A DNA stretch of 41,352 nucleotides from Acidobacteriota bacterium (GTDB taxonomy: Bacteria > Acidobacteriota > Thermoanaerobaculia > Multivoradales > Multivoraceae). The notes beneath the pieces are model-generated. The model did not search any database, was not told where the DNA came from, and saw nothing but the letters and a program-made list of their open reading frames with translations. Shown in pieces: positions 16,820-25,421 of the stretch. Each line of letters begins with the position of its first letter. Positions within the stretch are counted from its first letter, which is position 1. The stretch is taken from NCBI GenBank assembly GCA_011523565.1, contig WTGL01000169.1:6152-47503 (forward strand), in the 5' to 3' direction. The translations under genes and the position numbers were made by a program.

Positions 16820-18226
16820 GTGCCGGATCGTCGATCGCCGAGACGAGGTGCTGGACGCGGGTCTTCCCGGAGCCGGGCGAAGCGGCGAAAGGGCAGCCGC
16901 GAGCAGGCCGGGCCGCGCCTCCGGTCTCTGGACCGGGTGAAGGAGGAAATCGTCGGGGCGGTCGAGCGGTCGCCGGCCGACGACACCGAGATCCTGTGGC
17001 TCGAGAGCAGGCGCTGCCGAACCGGGTTGCGGGTTCGGGATCTGGACAGCTACAGGCGACGGTCCTGTCAGGTCATGGTCAGGGTGCGCGACGGGCGCCG
17101 CGCCGGGGCTCACCGCACCGGTGGCGGCCAGGCCGGCGAACTCGACGCTCCGGTCCGGCTGGCGATGGCGGCGGCGCGCGTCTCCGCTCCCGAGTCGCTG
17201 CTCTCGCTGCCCGACGGGAACGAACCGCCTCTTCCCTCGGTCTGCGTCCAGGATCCGGCTCTGGTCCGGCTCCACGCGGAGGCCGCGCGTCGCCTGCTGG
17301 CGGCGGCGCTTGGCGACGATGAAGCGGCGATCGTCGAGTGGACCGTTGGACAGGCCGCGGTCGCCAACAGCCGTGGTCTGGTGCGCGGCCAGCGGGCCAC
17401 CGCGATCCAGGTCGAAGTGCGCAGCGGCGACGGCCCCGGCGCCGGCTTCGTCCGCCACGCCGCCCGCTCGGTCGACCGACTGGATCTCGACCGGCTCGTG
17501 GAGACCGCCCGTGAGCGCAGGGCGCCGGACGGAGACGCCGGGCCGCCGCCGGACGGCGCGAGCGTGGTCCTCGCTCCCGAGGCGACGCTCGATCTGCTGG
17601 AACTTCTGAACCTCCACGCCTTCTCCTCTCGCTCCATCGTGGAGGGGAAGTCCTTCCTGATCCAGCACACGGGTGTGCAGGTCTTCGACCGGGGGCTCCA
17701 CCTCGTGGACGACGGCAGTTGCGAACGCGGCCTTCCGTTCCCGTTCGACCTGGAGGGGCGGACGAAGACGGCCGTCGAGCTGGTGTCGGCTGGCGTGCCC
17801 AGGACACCGGCACTCGACACCGCAACCGCGGCGCGCGTCGGCCTCGAGCCGACCTGCCATTGCACCGGGGGTGAAGAGGCCTACCCGCTGAACATGTTCC
17901 TCAGCGAGGGAGAGCGGGACGACCGCGCCCTGTTCGAGATCGCGGACGGGGGTGTCTGGATCAGTCGGCTGGACGATGTCGAGTGCTTCGACCCAGGGCG
18001 CATGCGGGTTCGGGCGAGGGCGCGCGGCGTACGCCGGATCCGCGACGGCCGCCTTGGCGAACCCGTCGCCTCCCTGGTCTGGGAGGACAGTCTGCTACGG
18101 GTGCTGTCCAACCTCCTGGCGATCGGAGCGACCTGCTACTCCAGCACGTCACGGGACGGTTTCCTGGGCGGAACGACGGCGCCCGCGGTCGCCGTTAGCG
18201 ACGTGGACGGCCTTGCACCCGCGTGA
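16820..18226 (+). CDS. TldE/PmbA-like metalloprotease-family protein
   Basis: The 468-residue frame matches the TldD/PmbA family: GLRVRDLDSYRRR, AAIVEWTVGQAAVANSRG, SFLIQHTGVQVFDRGLHLVDDG and the C-terminal CHCTGGEEAYPLNMF region. TldD-TldE complexes degrade unfolded peptides and process some microcins; only TldD carries the zinc motif HExxxH. I find no HExxxH here, so this is the TldE-like subunit. No tldD partner lies in the window. The first 39 residues are arginine-rich and low complexity, so the true start may be the GTG at 16937 (VKEEIVGAVERSP). Neither start has a clear ribosome-binding site. Confidence 0.8.
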   Translation: MPDRRSPRRGAGRGSSRSRAKRRKGSREQAGPRLRSLDRVKEEIVGAVERSPADDTEILWLESRRCRTGLRVRDLDSYRRRSCQVMVRVRDGRRAGAHRTGGGQAGELDAPVRLAMAAARVSAPESLLSLPDGNEPPLPSVCVQDPALVRLHAEAARRLLAAALGDDEAAIVEWTVGQAAVANSRGLVRGQRATAIQVEVRSGDGPGAGFVRHAARSVDRLDLDRLVETARERRAPDGDAGPPPDGASVVLAPEATLDLLELLNLHAFSSRSIVEGKSFLIQHTGVQVFDRGLHLVDDGSCERGLPFPFDLEGRTKTAVELVSAGVPRTPALDTATAARVGLEPTCHCTGGEEAYPLNMFLSEGERDDRALFEIADGGVWISRLDDVECFDPGRMRVRARARGVRRIRDGRLGEPVASLVWEDSLLRVLSNLLAIGATCYSSTSRDGFLGGTTAPAVAVSDVDGLAPA

Positions 18227-18252
18227 CGGCCCCATGCCCGACGCGGGCGGGA

Positions 18253-18328
18253 TGGTGGAGCAGAAGGGACTTGAACCCTCGACCCCCACGTTGCGAACGT
18301 GGTGCTCTCCCAGCTGAGCTACTGCCCC
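18253..18328 (-). tRNA. tRNA-Ala(CGC)
   Basis: Read on the minus strand, the 76 bases fold as a full cloverleaf. The acceptor GGGGCAG pairs with CTGCTCC, including the G3-U70 pair that marks alanine tRNAs. The D-arm is GCTC/GAGC. The anticodon stem CCACG/CGTGG carries loop TTCGCAA, anticodon CGC (reads GCG). The T-loop is TTCAAGT. The discriminator is A and CCA is encoded (18255-18253). It stands alone, opposite in direction to its neighbours. Confidence 0.96.
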
Positions 18329-18370
18329 ACAGGCCGCCTGTCAGCCACCGGCCCAGGCGCGGAGCGGGGG

Positions 18371-18395
18371 ATTCTAGCAGCGACGGGTGTATGAT
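18371..18395. promoter_or_regulatory. Divergent promoter region for tRNA-Ala and the DUF883 gene
   Basis: On the minus strand TAGAAT (18376-18371) is a good -10 for the tRNA, placed about 43 bases before its 5' end. On the plus strand TATGAT (18390-18395) is a good -10 for the gene starting at 18473, leaving a leader of about 70 bases. The matching -35 elements are poor in both directions. Position and spacing support both, but this is pattern matching only. Confidence 0.45.
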
Positions 18396-18472
18396 GGGCG
18401 AGCGTGGCAGCGGCGCCGCATTCGGCGGTGCCGATTTGTCGTAACTGACTGATTACCAAGAAGAAAGCTGAC

Positions 18473-18862
18473 ATGACGAAGGCGAAGAAGAGCGAAGGCG
18501 ATGGCGACGGTGGCAACGTGACTTCGATGGATCTGGCTCGCGAGGCGGTCGCCGAGGGTGTGGAGAAGGCGCGCTCGGCGGTCAGCCAGCGCGTCGATAC
18601 GGCGCGCGAGCGGATGCGCGACTCGAAGCTCTCCGAACGGGTCAAGAAGGCCTCGGGTCGGGCCGGCGAGGCCGCTCGCGAGGGCTACGGGGTCGCCAAG
18701 GAGAAGCTCGGAACCGGCTACGAGCGGGCGCGCAAGGATCTGGACCAACTGGTTGGCGACGTGAACGTTTACGTCCGGGATAACCCCGGCCGCGCGGTGC
18801 TGATCGCTGCCGGCGTGGGCTTCGTACTGGGGTTCCTCCTGCGCCGTGACCGCCGATCCTGA
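18473..18862 (+). CDS. DUF883/ElaB-YqjD-like membrane-anchored protein
   Basis: The 129-residue protein has a long charged, alanine-rich amphipathic helical region (residues 20-95: REAVAEGVEKARSAVSQRV, AREGYGVAKEKLG, ARKDLDQLVGDV) and a C-terminal membrane anchor with glycine spacing (NPGRAVLIAAGVGFVLGF, then LLRRDRRS). This is the pattern of the DUF883/ElaB/YqjD family, some of whose members bind ribosomes at the membrane in stationary phase. Here the role is unknown. The stop overlaps the start of the next small membrane gene by 17 bases, so the two proteins are probably made together. Confidence 0.75.
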   Translation: MTKAKKSEGDGDGGNVTSMDLAREAVAEGVEKARSAVSQRVDTARERMRDSKLSERVKKASGRAGEAAREGYGVAKEKLGTGYERARKDLDQLVGDVNVYVRDNPGRAVLIAAGVGFVLGFLLRRDRRS

Positions 18863-19076
18863 ACAGCCCGCGATCGAGGATCGGATCGTCGGGAGTCTGA
18901 CGCCCGGTCTCGACTGGATGTCCCTGGTCCGGACCTATCCCCTCGCGTCGGTCACGGTGGCCGCGTCGATCGGTTTCCTGATCGGCCGCGCCCGCGGGCG
19001 GGAGATCATGGGCATCCTCGGCGACCTCGCCGGCGAGCGGGTCGACGAGAGCGTGCGAAGCTTCCTCGTCCGCTAG
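18846..19076 (+). CDS. Small membrane protein overlapping the DUF883 gene
   Basis: This 76-residue frame begins with GTG at 18846, inside the previous gene. Residues 31-49 (YPLASVTVAASIGFLIGRA) form one probable membrane segment of the same style as the anchor of the preceding protein (small residues followed by GF, hydrophobics, G and Arg). A short helical tail follows (REIMGILGDLAGERVDESVRS in two turns of pattern). No named family was recognised. The overlap and shared anchor style suggest a functional pair. The gene ends 22 bases before the metallophosphoesterase. Confidence 0.65.
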   Translation: MTADPEQPAIEDRIVGSLTPGLDWMSLVRTYPLASVTVAASIGFLIGRARGREIMGILGDLAGERVDESVRSFLVR

Positions 19077-19098
19077 CGACACTCCGGGCCCCGGGGTC

Positions 19099-19929
19099 TT
19101 GGGGGCCGTTCAAGCGGTGCGCCACCTGCTCCATCTCTCCGATATCCACTTCGGGCCGCCTCACTACGAGCCGGCGGCGGCCGGAGTGGAAGCGCTGGTG
19201 AGGGAGAAGCGGCCGGATCTGATCATCGTGTCGGGCGACCTCACGCAGCGCGCCAAGGCTCGTCAGTTCCGGCAGGCTCGCCGTTTTCTCGAAGGTCTGG
19301 GACGTCCCTTCCTGGCGGTGCCGGGGAACCACGACGTGCCCATGTACCGGGTCTGGGAGCGGCTCTTCGACCGCTACGGCGCGTACCGGCGGCACTTCAA
19401 CGTCGATCTGGAGCCGTCCTTCGTGGACGATGAGATGGAGGTCGTCGGCTTCAACACCGCGTTCAACCTCACGATCGACAACGGACGCTTCACCGGCAGC
19501 CAGTTGGCCGGCGTCGGCCGACGGTTCGGTGCCGGCGGCTTCGGCTCGGATAACGCCCCGGTGCGGATCGCGGTTGCTCATCATCCGCTGGCTGCCCTGC
19601 CCGAACTGATGGGCTGGCGGACGGCGCGCCGCAGCGGCGAGGCACTGGCGGCGTTCGCCGCGGCGGGCGTCGACCTCGTGCTGTCCGGCCACGTCCACGT
19701 CGCCGCCGTGGGCAGGGCGCCGGGTTGCGAGCGCCGGCTGTGGCTGGTGCATAGCGGCACGTCCACCTCAGGGCGCGGTCGGGGCGCCGAGCAGGGCCGG
19801 AACAGTTGCAACTGGATCACGCTGGACGCGGGGCCGGCGGGGCGCACGGCGCGAGTCGAGCAACTGGCCTGGTCGGAGGATCGCGGCCTCTTCGAGGTCG
19901 CCTCGATCCACGACTGCAAGCTGGCGTGA
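19099..19929 (+). CDS. Calcineurin-like metallophosphoesterase (CpdA-type)
   Basis: The 276-residue enzyme shows all metal-binding motifs of the family in order: LSDIHFG, IIVSGDLTQRA, VPGNHDVP, VAHHPLAALP and SGHVHVAA. This is the pattern of class III cyclic-nucleotide phosphodiesterases and related phosphoesterases with a two-metal centre. The actual substrate (cAMP, lipid or other phosphodiester) cannot be told. The start may be the TTG at 19099 or the GTG at 19117; neither has a clear ribosome-binding site. It lies between the small membrane genes and the M16 peptidase pair on the same strand. Confidence 0.88.
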   Translation: MGAVQAVRHLLHLSDIHFGPPHYEPAAAGVEALVREKRPDLIIVSGDLTQRAKARQFRQARRFLEGLGRPFLAVPGNHDVPMYRVWERLFDRYGAYRRHFNVDLEPSFVDDEMEVVGFNTAFNLTIDNGRFTGSQLAGVGRRFGAGGFGSDNAPVRIAVAHHPLAALPELMGWRTARRSGEALAAFAAAGVDLVLSGHVHVAAVGRAPGCERRLWLVHSGTSTSGRGRGAEQGRNSCNWITLDAGPAGRTARVEQLAWSEDRGLFEVASIHDCKLA

Positions 19930-19951
19930 CGAACGTGGAGCAGCGTGAGAG

Positions 19952-21244
19952 TTGATTGAGCGGGGTGGAACGACGATCGACCTGTCGGTGTTCGACCGCG
20001 TAGCTGCCCGGGCCGAGACTCTGGACAACGGTCTCGGTGTCGTTCTGCTTCCCCAGCCTGCCGCCGAATCGATCGTCACGGTCGTCTGCTATCGCGTCGG
20101 CAGCCGCGACGAGGGTTCAGACGAGGGCGGTCTCGCGCACTTCCTGGAGCACATGATGTTCAAGGGGTCGGCGCTCTACCCGCCGGGAGCGATCGACAGC
20201 TTGACCCAGCGTCTCGGGGGGACGAACAACGCCTTCACCTCGCACGACGTAAGTGCCTATCACTTCCAGTTCGAGCGCCGCCACCTGGATGAGGCGCTCA
20301 GGATCGAGGCGGATCGGATGCGGGGTTTGAGCCTGCTGCGCGAGGAGGTCGAGAGCGAGCGCGACGTGATCCTCGAGGAGATCCGGATGGTCGAGGACGA
20401 TCCCTGGGATGCCCTGGAGCAGGCGGTGGCCCGGCGCGTCTTCGGCGATCACCCCTACGGTCGCCCGGTGCTGGGGACGAGGCGGAGCCTGCGCGGGCTG
20501 GATGCCGCGTCCCTGGGTTCGTTCCACCGCCGCCACTACCGTCCGGGCAGAGCGGTGCTGGTAGCGGCCGGAGGTCTGCCGTCCGACGCGATGGACCAAA
20601 TTGAGGCGGCCCTGGGGAACGCACGCATCCCGCCCGCATCCGGATCCCGCGCGCGCCTCGGACCGCCGGTCTTCGATCCTGCGGCCGAACGCCGGGTGGA
20701 GCTGCGCCGCGGGGAGATGGCGCGTCTTCTGGTCGCGCATCCCGCGCCCGCCGCCGCCGATCCGCTGTCCGTCCACGTTCGTCTCGCCCTCACTGTCCTC
20801 GCAAGTGGACGTGCGAGTCGCATTCAGCGGGAACTGGTTGAACAGAATCCGCTGGCGCTCTGGGCGGCCGGCGCGGCTAGCGGTCACTGCCTCGGGGGCA
20901 TGTCGACACTGACGGCGGAGGCGGCGACGGGGGTCGAACCGGCGCGGCTCGAGGCCGCCGTGTGTTCGCGGATCGACGGCCTGGCCGCGAGCCCCCCGTC
21001 GACCGTGGAACTCGAGCGGGCGAAGCGCGTCTTGTTCGCCGACTGGGTCTTCATGCACGAACGGATCGGGGAACGGGCCATCTCGGCCGCTCTCGAGCAT
21101 GCCCTCTTCTTCCCGGGTTTCACGCGCGGCTCGTACGAGGCGCTCGCCCGCGCCACGGCCGCGGACGTCTCCGATGCCTGTGCGGTCTGGCTGTCGCCGG
21201 CGAACCGGATCGTCGGCTGGTCGCTGCCTGCCGGGACACGGTGA
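19952..21244 (+). CDS. M16 family zinc peptidase, catalytic subunit
   Basis: The 430-residue protein has the inverted zinc motif HFLEH (His63, Glu66, His67) of M16 peptidases, the flanking GLAHFLEHMMFKG, and a downstream glutamate ligand near Glu143 in VILEEIRMVEDD. Substrate-channel residues typical of processing peptidases (GGTNNAFTSHDVSAYHF) follow. No signal peptide is visible, so it probably acts in the cytoplasm. The start is TTG at 19952. The stop overlaps the next M16 gene by four bases (GTGA), a sign of an obligate pair. Confidence 0.92.
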   Translation: MIERGGTTIDLSVFDRVAARAETLDNGLGVVLLPQPAAESIVTVVCYRVGSRDEGSDEGGLAHFLEHMMFKGSALYPPGAIDSLTQRLGGTNNAFTSHDVSAYHFQFERRHLDEALRIEADRMRGLSLLREEVESERDVILEEIRMVEDDPWDALEQAVARRVFGDHPYGRPVLGTRRSLRGLDAASLGSFHRRHYRPGRAVLVAAGGLPSDAMDQIEAALGNARIPPASGSRARLGPPVFDPAAERRVELRRGEMARLLVAHPAPAAADPLSVHVRLALTVLASGRASRIQRELVEQNPLALWAAGAASGHCLGGMSTLTAEAATGVEPARLEAAVCSRIDGLAASPPSTVELERAKRVLFADWVFMHERIGERAISAALEHALFFPGFTRGSYEALARATAADVSDACAVWLSPANRIVGWSLPAGTR

Positions 21245-22515
21245 AGTTGGAGCGCGAGCCCTCACGCCTCGACCTGTGGTCGGGCCGGCTGCGCCTGGCC
21301 GCCCTGCGCGTGCCGGACTCCGGCGTCGTGGCGGCGCGAGCCTGGCTGCGCGGCGGCGCCCGCACAGGTCCCCCGCCCGGGCTGGCGCTTCTTTGCGGCC
21401 GCATGCTGGTCGAGGGCACCGCGCGCCGAACCTGGCGCAAGATCGCCGAACAGGCCGAAGCACGCGGCGTGTCGCTGAACGGCTTCGCGAGCGCCGAGGT
21501 CCACGGCCTCTCGATCGACGCGCTGGCCGACGATGCGGGTCTGGCGCTTGAGTGGCTGGCCGAGCTGATGCTCGAGCCCGGTTTCGATCGGGCGCGCTTC
21601 GAACTGCTGCGCGACCAGACCCTGGGCGAACTCCGCAGTCTCGCGGATCGCCCCGAAGTGGTTACCGGCTGGACCTTCCGGGATCAGCTCTACCACCCCC
21701 ACCCGCTCGCGTCGCCGAGTCAGGGTACGAGCGAGTCGCTGGCCGCCCTGACGCCGGAGGACTGCATGCGGTTTCACGGCGATTCCCTGGCGCGGGGCGG
21801 CGTGGTCGCGGTGGCGGGCGATATCGACGAGGACGCGGTGCTGGCGGACCTTGAGCGCTTTTTCGGAGACTCGGCGGGAGGCGCGATCCGACCCGTCGAA
21901 CCACCGGGGCCGCGCGGCCGGAGCGAGAAGCGGATCGAGATCGTCACCGGCTCCCGGGAGCAGGCGCACGTGTACGCGGGGCACTTCACGGTCGACCGGC
22001 GGCATCCCGATCTGCCGGAACTGCGCGCGCTCGGCATCCTGCTCGGATCCGACGGTCTGGCGGGACGGATCCCCCATCGCGTTCGCGAACGGGAGGGCCT
22101 GGCCTACGCGACTCATGTCGATCTACTGGCCGGCGCCGGCACCGATCCGGGCGCCCTATCGGTCTACCTAGGAACCCACCCGGATCATGTCGAGCGCGGG
22201 TTGGAACTGGTTCGCGAGGCGCTCCACGAGGTGCTGGAGCGGCCGCCCGAAGTGGCTGTCCTCGAAGCGTGCAAGACCGGCATGTTCGGCCGCGAGCCCT
22301 TTCTGACGGAGACCGCCGGCCTGTGGGCCGGCCTGCTCGTCGATGCGCTGCTCTTCGAGCTACCGAGTTACCGGCGCTCGTGGCGGCTCGAACGGATCGA
22401 GCGGCTCAGCCCGGACGGTCTCCTCCAGGCGGCGCGGCGGCACCTGAAGCCGGAGAGGATGCTCGTGACGGTGGGAGTGCCCGGCCAGGACGGCCCGCGA
22501 AACGCCTCTCGATAG
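21241..22515 (+). CDS. M16 family peptidase-like, non-catalytic partner
   Basis: The 424-residue protein has the M16 fold (MLVEGTARRTWRKIAEQAEARG, LNGFASAEVHGLSI, VAVAGDID, GLAGRIPHRVREREGLAY) but where the zinc motif should be it reads MLVEGTARR, with no HxxEH. It retains the C-terminal R/Y region that helps bind peptide in bacterial M16 heterodimers. The GTG start at 21241 overlaps the catalytic gene, so both are made in equal amounts and very likely form one enzyme. It ends 12 bases from the convergent Cache gene. Confidence 0.88.
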   Translation: MKLEREPSRLDLWSGRLRLAALRVPDSGVVAARAWLRGGARTGPPPGLALLCGRMLVEGTARRTWRKIAEQAEARGVSLNGFASAEVHGLSIDALADDAGLALEWLAELMLEPGFDRARFELLRDQTLGELRSLADRPEVVTGWTFRDQLYHPHPLASPSQGTSESLAALTPEDCMRFHGDSLARGGVVAVAGDIDEDAVLADLERFFGDSAGGAIRPVEPPGPRGRSEKRIEIVTGSREQAHVYAGHFTVDRRHPDLPELRALGILLGSDGLAGRIPHRVREREGLAYATHVDLLAGAGTDPGALSVYLGTHPDHVERGLELVREALHEVLERPPEVAVLEACKTGMFGREPFLTETAGLWAGLLVDALLFELPSYRRSWRLERIERLSPDGLLQAARRHLKPERMLVTVGVPGQDGPRNASR

Positions 22516-22527
22516 ATCTCGACCGGG

Positions 22528-24261
22528 TCAGAAAGCCTCGCAGCTCAGCGCCGTGGTGTCGATCAACGCAGGCCCCAGCCCCTCATCGATGGCGTAGGGC
22601 GCCTCGGCGTCTCCGAAGTCGACCAACACTCGATGAGCGAGATCCGTCGCGCTCGCGATCAGCACCCAGTAGTGGCCGTTCATCTTGCAGCCGTCCAGCA
22701 CCTTCACCAGCACTTCCCAGTTCGACGAATCGAAGAAGGTGAAGAGTCCCGAGTCCGCTGCCTGGTAGTCGCCGGAGCTCACAGCCGACGCCGCGCGCTC
22801 AGCGCCCTGCAGAGTGAACGAGGCGGTCACATCGGCGTGCCGCAGGTCGTGTGCTGCTCCGATCTCGAGAATGTCCGCGACCTCGGGCGGCGATTCGGGC
22901 GCCGGCACATCCTCGCAGCGGAACGCGCCGATGTCCGCCTGAGCGCGGGACGGCGCGCCGCCGGCGGACCGGTAGACCTTGGAAGGGCCGCCCGCGGCAT
23001 CGATGGAGAACTCGTAGCTGACATCCGTCGCGGCCGCGGAGAAGACCCACCAGTGACCGTTCACCTCGCAGCCATTCAGCACCTTCACCAGCACCTCCCA
23101 GTTCTCTCGGTCGAAGAAGGTGAACAGGCCTGAGTCGGTCGAGGATCCGCCCATCTCCACCGGAGACATCGCACTCTCCTCGCCGTCCAGGAGGTACGCG
23201 CCGCTAACCCGGAACGTGTCGCCGTGCAGGCAGAGGCTGCTCGAGTCGTCCTCGCAGACACTCGACAGGGGTTCTCGGGGGAGATAGATCCCGGAGCCGA
23301 TGACGGCCCTCTGCTCCGAGTTGGGCACCGGGAAGCTCACCGCGTAACCGAGCTTCGGAGAACCGGTGTCCTCGTCTCCCTCGACGGTGGGGTCGTCGTA
23401 GTAGTACTCCAGGAACTTCCTACCCTCGCGCCGCGCACCTCCGATCAGCTCCTCGGCGAACCTCACGCCGTTGATGTCCGTCCTCGTCATGTCGGTGGGC
23501 GTGCCTTCGACATCCGGCCTGGTTGCGTGAAACAGGATGATGCCCGAGCCACTCACGACCCACAGGTAGATGGAACCGGACTTCCAGTCTCCTCCTTCCA
23601 GCCGGAAGGCGTTTCTGATCCCGACCAGGGCGCTGTAGCCTTCCGATCGGACGGCTTCGCGGTACACCTTGACCGCTTCCTCAACGAAGGTGATGAGTGT
23701 CTCGCGGTCCTTGACCTGCGATGCGGTGACGGCCGGTTTCGGCAGATGAGTCGCGGGCTTGTCCGGTACGTGGGAGACGTCCTGCGACCAGCCGCCGACC
23801 AACGTGAATCGTCTTCCGGTGATTCCGGAGATGTACTCGACGGCGTACGCGGTTCTTGGCTCCCCGTCGTGGTACTCGACGAAACCGCCGCCCCGGGCGC
23901 CGGCCGCCAGGAGCTCCTGGACGACCTTCTTCCCGTTGTCGTCCTCGACGTCGATCAGGTTCTTGTTCTCCGCCGTGCGATCGCCCCCGTGGATGAACGG
24001 CTCACCGCTCTGGAGGAAGATGATGAGAAACATCGACCCCGCCTTCAGGGGCCCCTCCTGTTTCAGCCGGTCCCTGAGCTTGGCGCCTTCGTCTACCTGT
24101 GTGATCGCCTCGAACTCTGCCTTCGCCCCTTCGACGAAGGCCTTGAGGGTCTCGCGGTCCTTGACCTGGGCGGCAGTCGTTCTGGCCTCGGCGGCCCCGC
24201 TTGCCGACACGAGCAAGGCGAAAACGGCGAGCGCCAGCGCTCCGTTGCTGTTCGATCCCAT
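22528..24261 (-). CDS. Secreted double-Cache protein with two C-terminal repeat domains
   Basis: The 577-residue protein has a signal peptide (ALAVFALLVSASGAAEA) and no other membrane segment, so it is periplasmic or secreted. Residues about 30-165 and 180-330 are two Cache-like sensor units, each opening with the pattern QVKDRETL and containing sheet strands such as FLIIFLQSGEPFIHG and IYLWVVSGSGIILFH. The C-terminus has two copies of one domain (about 343-450 and 468-575, offset 127 residues) sharing SGLFTFF, NWEVLVKVL and GCxxNGHxWV. I remember the latter domain from Acidobacteriota proteins. The start has a good ribosome-binding site (AAGGAG). A ligand-binding role is inferred; no kinase is fused to it. 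Confidence 0.75.
   Translation of the reverse strand: MGSNSNGALALAVFALLVSASGAAEARTTAAQVKDRETLKAFVEGAKAEFEAITQVDEGAKLRDRLKQEGPLKAGSMFLIIFLQSGEPFIHGGDRTAENKNLIDVEDDNGKKVVQELLAAGARGGGFVEYHDGEPRTAYAVEYISGITGRRFTLVGGWSQDVSHVPDKPATHLPKPAVTASQVKDRETLITFVEEAVKVYREAVRSEGYSALVGIRNAFRLEGGDWKSGSIYLWVVSGSGIILFHATRPDVEGTPTDMTRTDINGVRFAEELIGGARREGRKFLEYYYDDPTVEGDEDTGSPKLGYAVSFPVPNSEQRAVIGSGIYLPREPLSSVCEDDSSSLCLHGDTFRVSGAYLLDGEESAMSPVEMGGSSTDSGLFTFFDRENWEVLVKVLNGCEVNGHWWVFSAAATDVSYEFSIDAAGGPSKVYRSAGGAPSRAQADIGAFRCEDVPAPESPPEVADILEIGAAHDLRHADVTASFTLQGAERAASAVSSGDYQAADSGLFTFFDSSNWEVLVKVLDGCKMNGHYWVLIASATDLAHRVLVDFGDAEAPYAIDEGLGPALIDTTALSCEAF
22696..23136 (-). repeat. Internal DNA repeat within the Cache protein gene
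   Basis: About 60 bases at 22696-22755 and 23077-23136 are nearly identical, 381 bases (127 codons) apart in the same frame. They encode the core of the two C-terminal domain copies (SGLFTFF to VLxGC). This supports a fairly recent or conversion-maintained domain duplication inside the gene. Confidence 0.7.
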
Positions 24262-24294
24262 TGGGCTCTCCTTCGTGGCATTCTAGGTCACGAG

Positions 24295-25413
24295 ATGGCG
24301 AGAGTGCTGAGGACGGTCCTGTACAGGCGCCACGTCGAGTCCGGGGCTCGTTTCGGGCCGTTCGCCGGCTACCAGATGCCGATTCAGTATCGGGGAGTGC
24401 TCGCCGAGCACCGCGCGGTGCGTGAACGCGCCGGCATGTTCGACGTCTCCCACATGGGGGAGATTCGCGTGCGTGGTCCCCGCGCCCTGTCCCTGCTGCA
24501 GGGCCTCACGCCGAATGACGTGGGCGCGCTCGCGCCCGGCCGCGCCCACTACAACGCCCTCCTGACCGAGCGAGGCACCTTCGTCGACGATCTGCTTGTG
24601 TACTGCCTGGGTGCGGAGGACTACCTCCTGGTGGTCAACGCCGCCTCCCGCGCGCGCGATCTGGAACTGATCCAGGCGGCGGCGCAGGCGGAAGGGGGCG
24701 TCCGCGTCGATGACCTTTCCGCCGAGACGGCGCTGATCGCGGTCCAGGGCCCGGAGGCGGCCGGGATCGTGGCGGACGTCGTCGGCTCCGAGGCGTCGGA
24801 ACTTCGCTACTACTCCTTCCTCCAGCAGGCGGCGGAGGGCCGGCTGGTCTCCAGGACCGGCTACACCGGCGAGGACGGGTTCGAGATCTACACTCCGAAC
24901 GAGAGCGCCGAGACGCTGTGGCTGGAACTGCTGGAGCGGGGCAGCGACCGCGGTCTGGTGCCGGCCGGACTGGGCGCCAGGGACACACTGCGGCTGGAAG
25001 CCGGGATGATGCTCTGCGGCCAGGACATCGACGAGACGACGACGCCGATCGAGGCGGGGCTGGCGTGGATGGTCAAGTGGAAGAAGGGTGACTTCGTGGG
25101 CCGTGAAGCGCTGGCCAGCCAGCGTCAGGGCGGCTGCCGCCACCGGCTCGTGGGGTTCGAAGTCGTTGGTCGCGGCATCGCCCGCCACGGGCACCGTCTG
25201 ACGGTCAGCGGCCAGCCGGGCTGCGCCGGGCCCGTGACCAGCGGCGCCTTCGCGCCAACCCTCGGACGGGCGATCGGCATAGCACGAGTGGACTGCGGCG
25301 ACAGCTACGTTCCGGAACCCGGCGCCGCCGCTTCGGTGGAGGTGCGCGGCAGGGAGATCTCCTGCCGTATCGTCAAGCTACCCTTTTACCTTCGTCCGAC
25401 CAGTGGAGGTTGA
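24295..25413 (+). CDS. gcvT: Aminomethyltransferase, glycine cleavage T protein
   Basis: The 372-residue T protein transfers the methylene group from the aminomethyl-lipoyl H protein to tetrahydrofolate. Family landmarks are FGPFAGYQMPIQY, MFDVSHMGEIRVRG, the THF-site LLTERGTFVDDLLVY, SRTGYTGEDGFEIY and IGLGARDTLRLEAGM-like LGARDTLRLEAGMMLCG. The ATG at 24295 fixes the start; the open frame continues upstream only through the antisense of the Cache gene. There is no space for a glycine riboswitch (33 bases to the divergent gene). gcvH follows directly. gcvP is not in the window. Confidence 0.96.
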   Translation: MARVLRTVLYRRHVESGARFGPFAGYQMPIQYRGVLAEHRAVRERAGMFDVSHMGEIRVRGPRALSLLQGLTPNDVGALAPGRAHYNALLTERGTFVDDLLVYCLGAEDYLLVVNAASRARDLELIQAAAQAEGGVRVDDLSAETALIAVQGPEAAGIVADVVGSEASELRYYSFLQQAAEGRLVSRTGYTGEDGFEIYTPNESAETLWLELLERGSDRGLVPAGLGARDTLRLEAGMMLCGQDIDETTTPIEAGLAWMVKWKKGDFVGREALASQRQGGCRHRLVGFEVVGRGIARHGHRLTVSGQPGCAGPVTSGAFAPTLGRAIGIARVDCGDSYVPEPGAAASVEVRGREISCRIVKLPFYLRPTSGG

Positions 25414-25421
25414 CCGCTTCG

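Noticed and set aside
23224-24294. Upstream extension of the gcvT frame
   Set aside because: It is antisense to the Cache protein gene; the T protein N-terminus begins at the ATG at 24295.
24262-24294. Glycine riboswitch before gcvT
   Set aside because: Only 33 bases separate gcvT from the divergent gene; there is no room and no riboswitch-like sequence.
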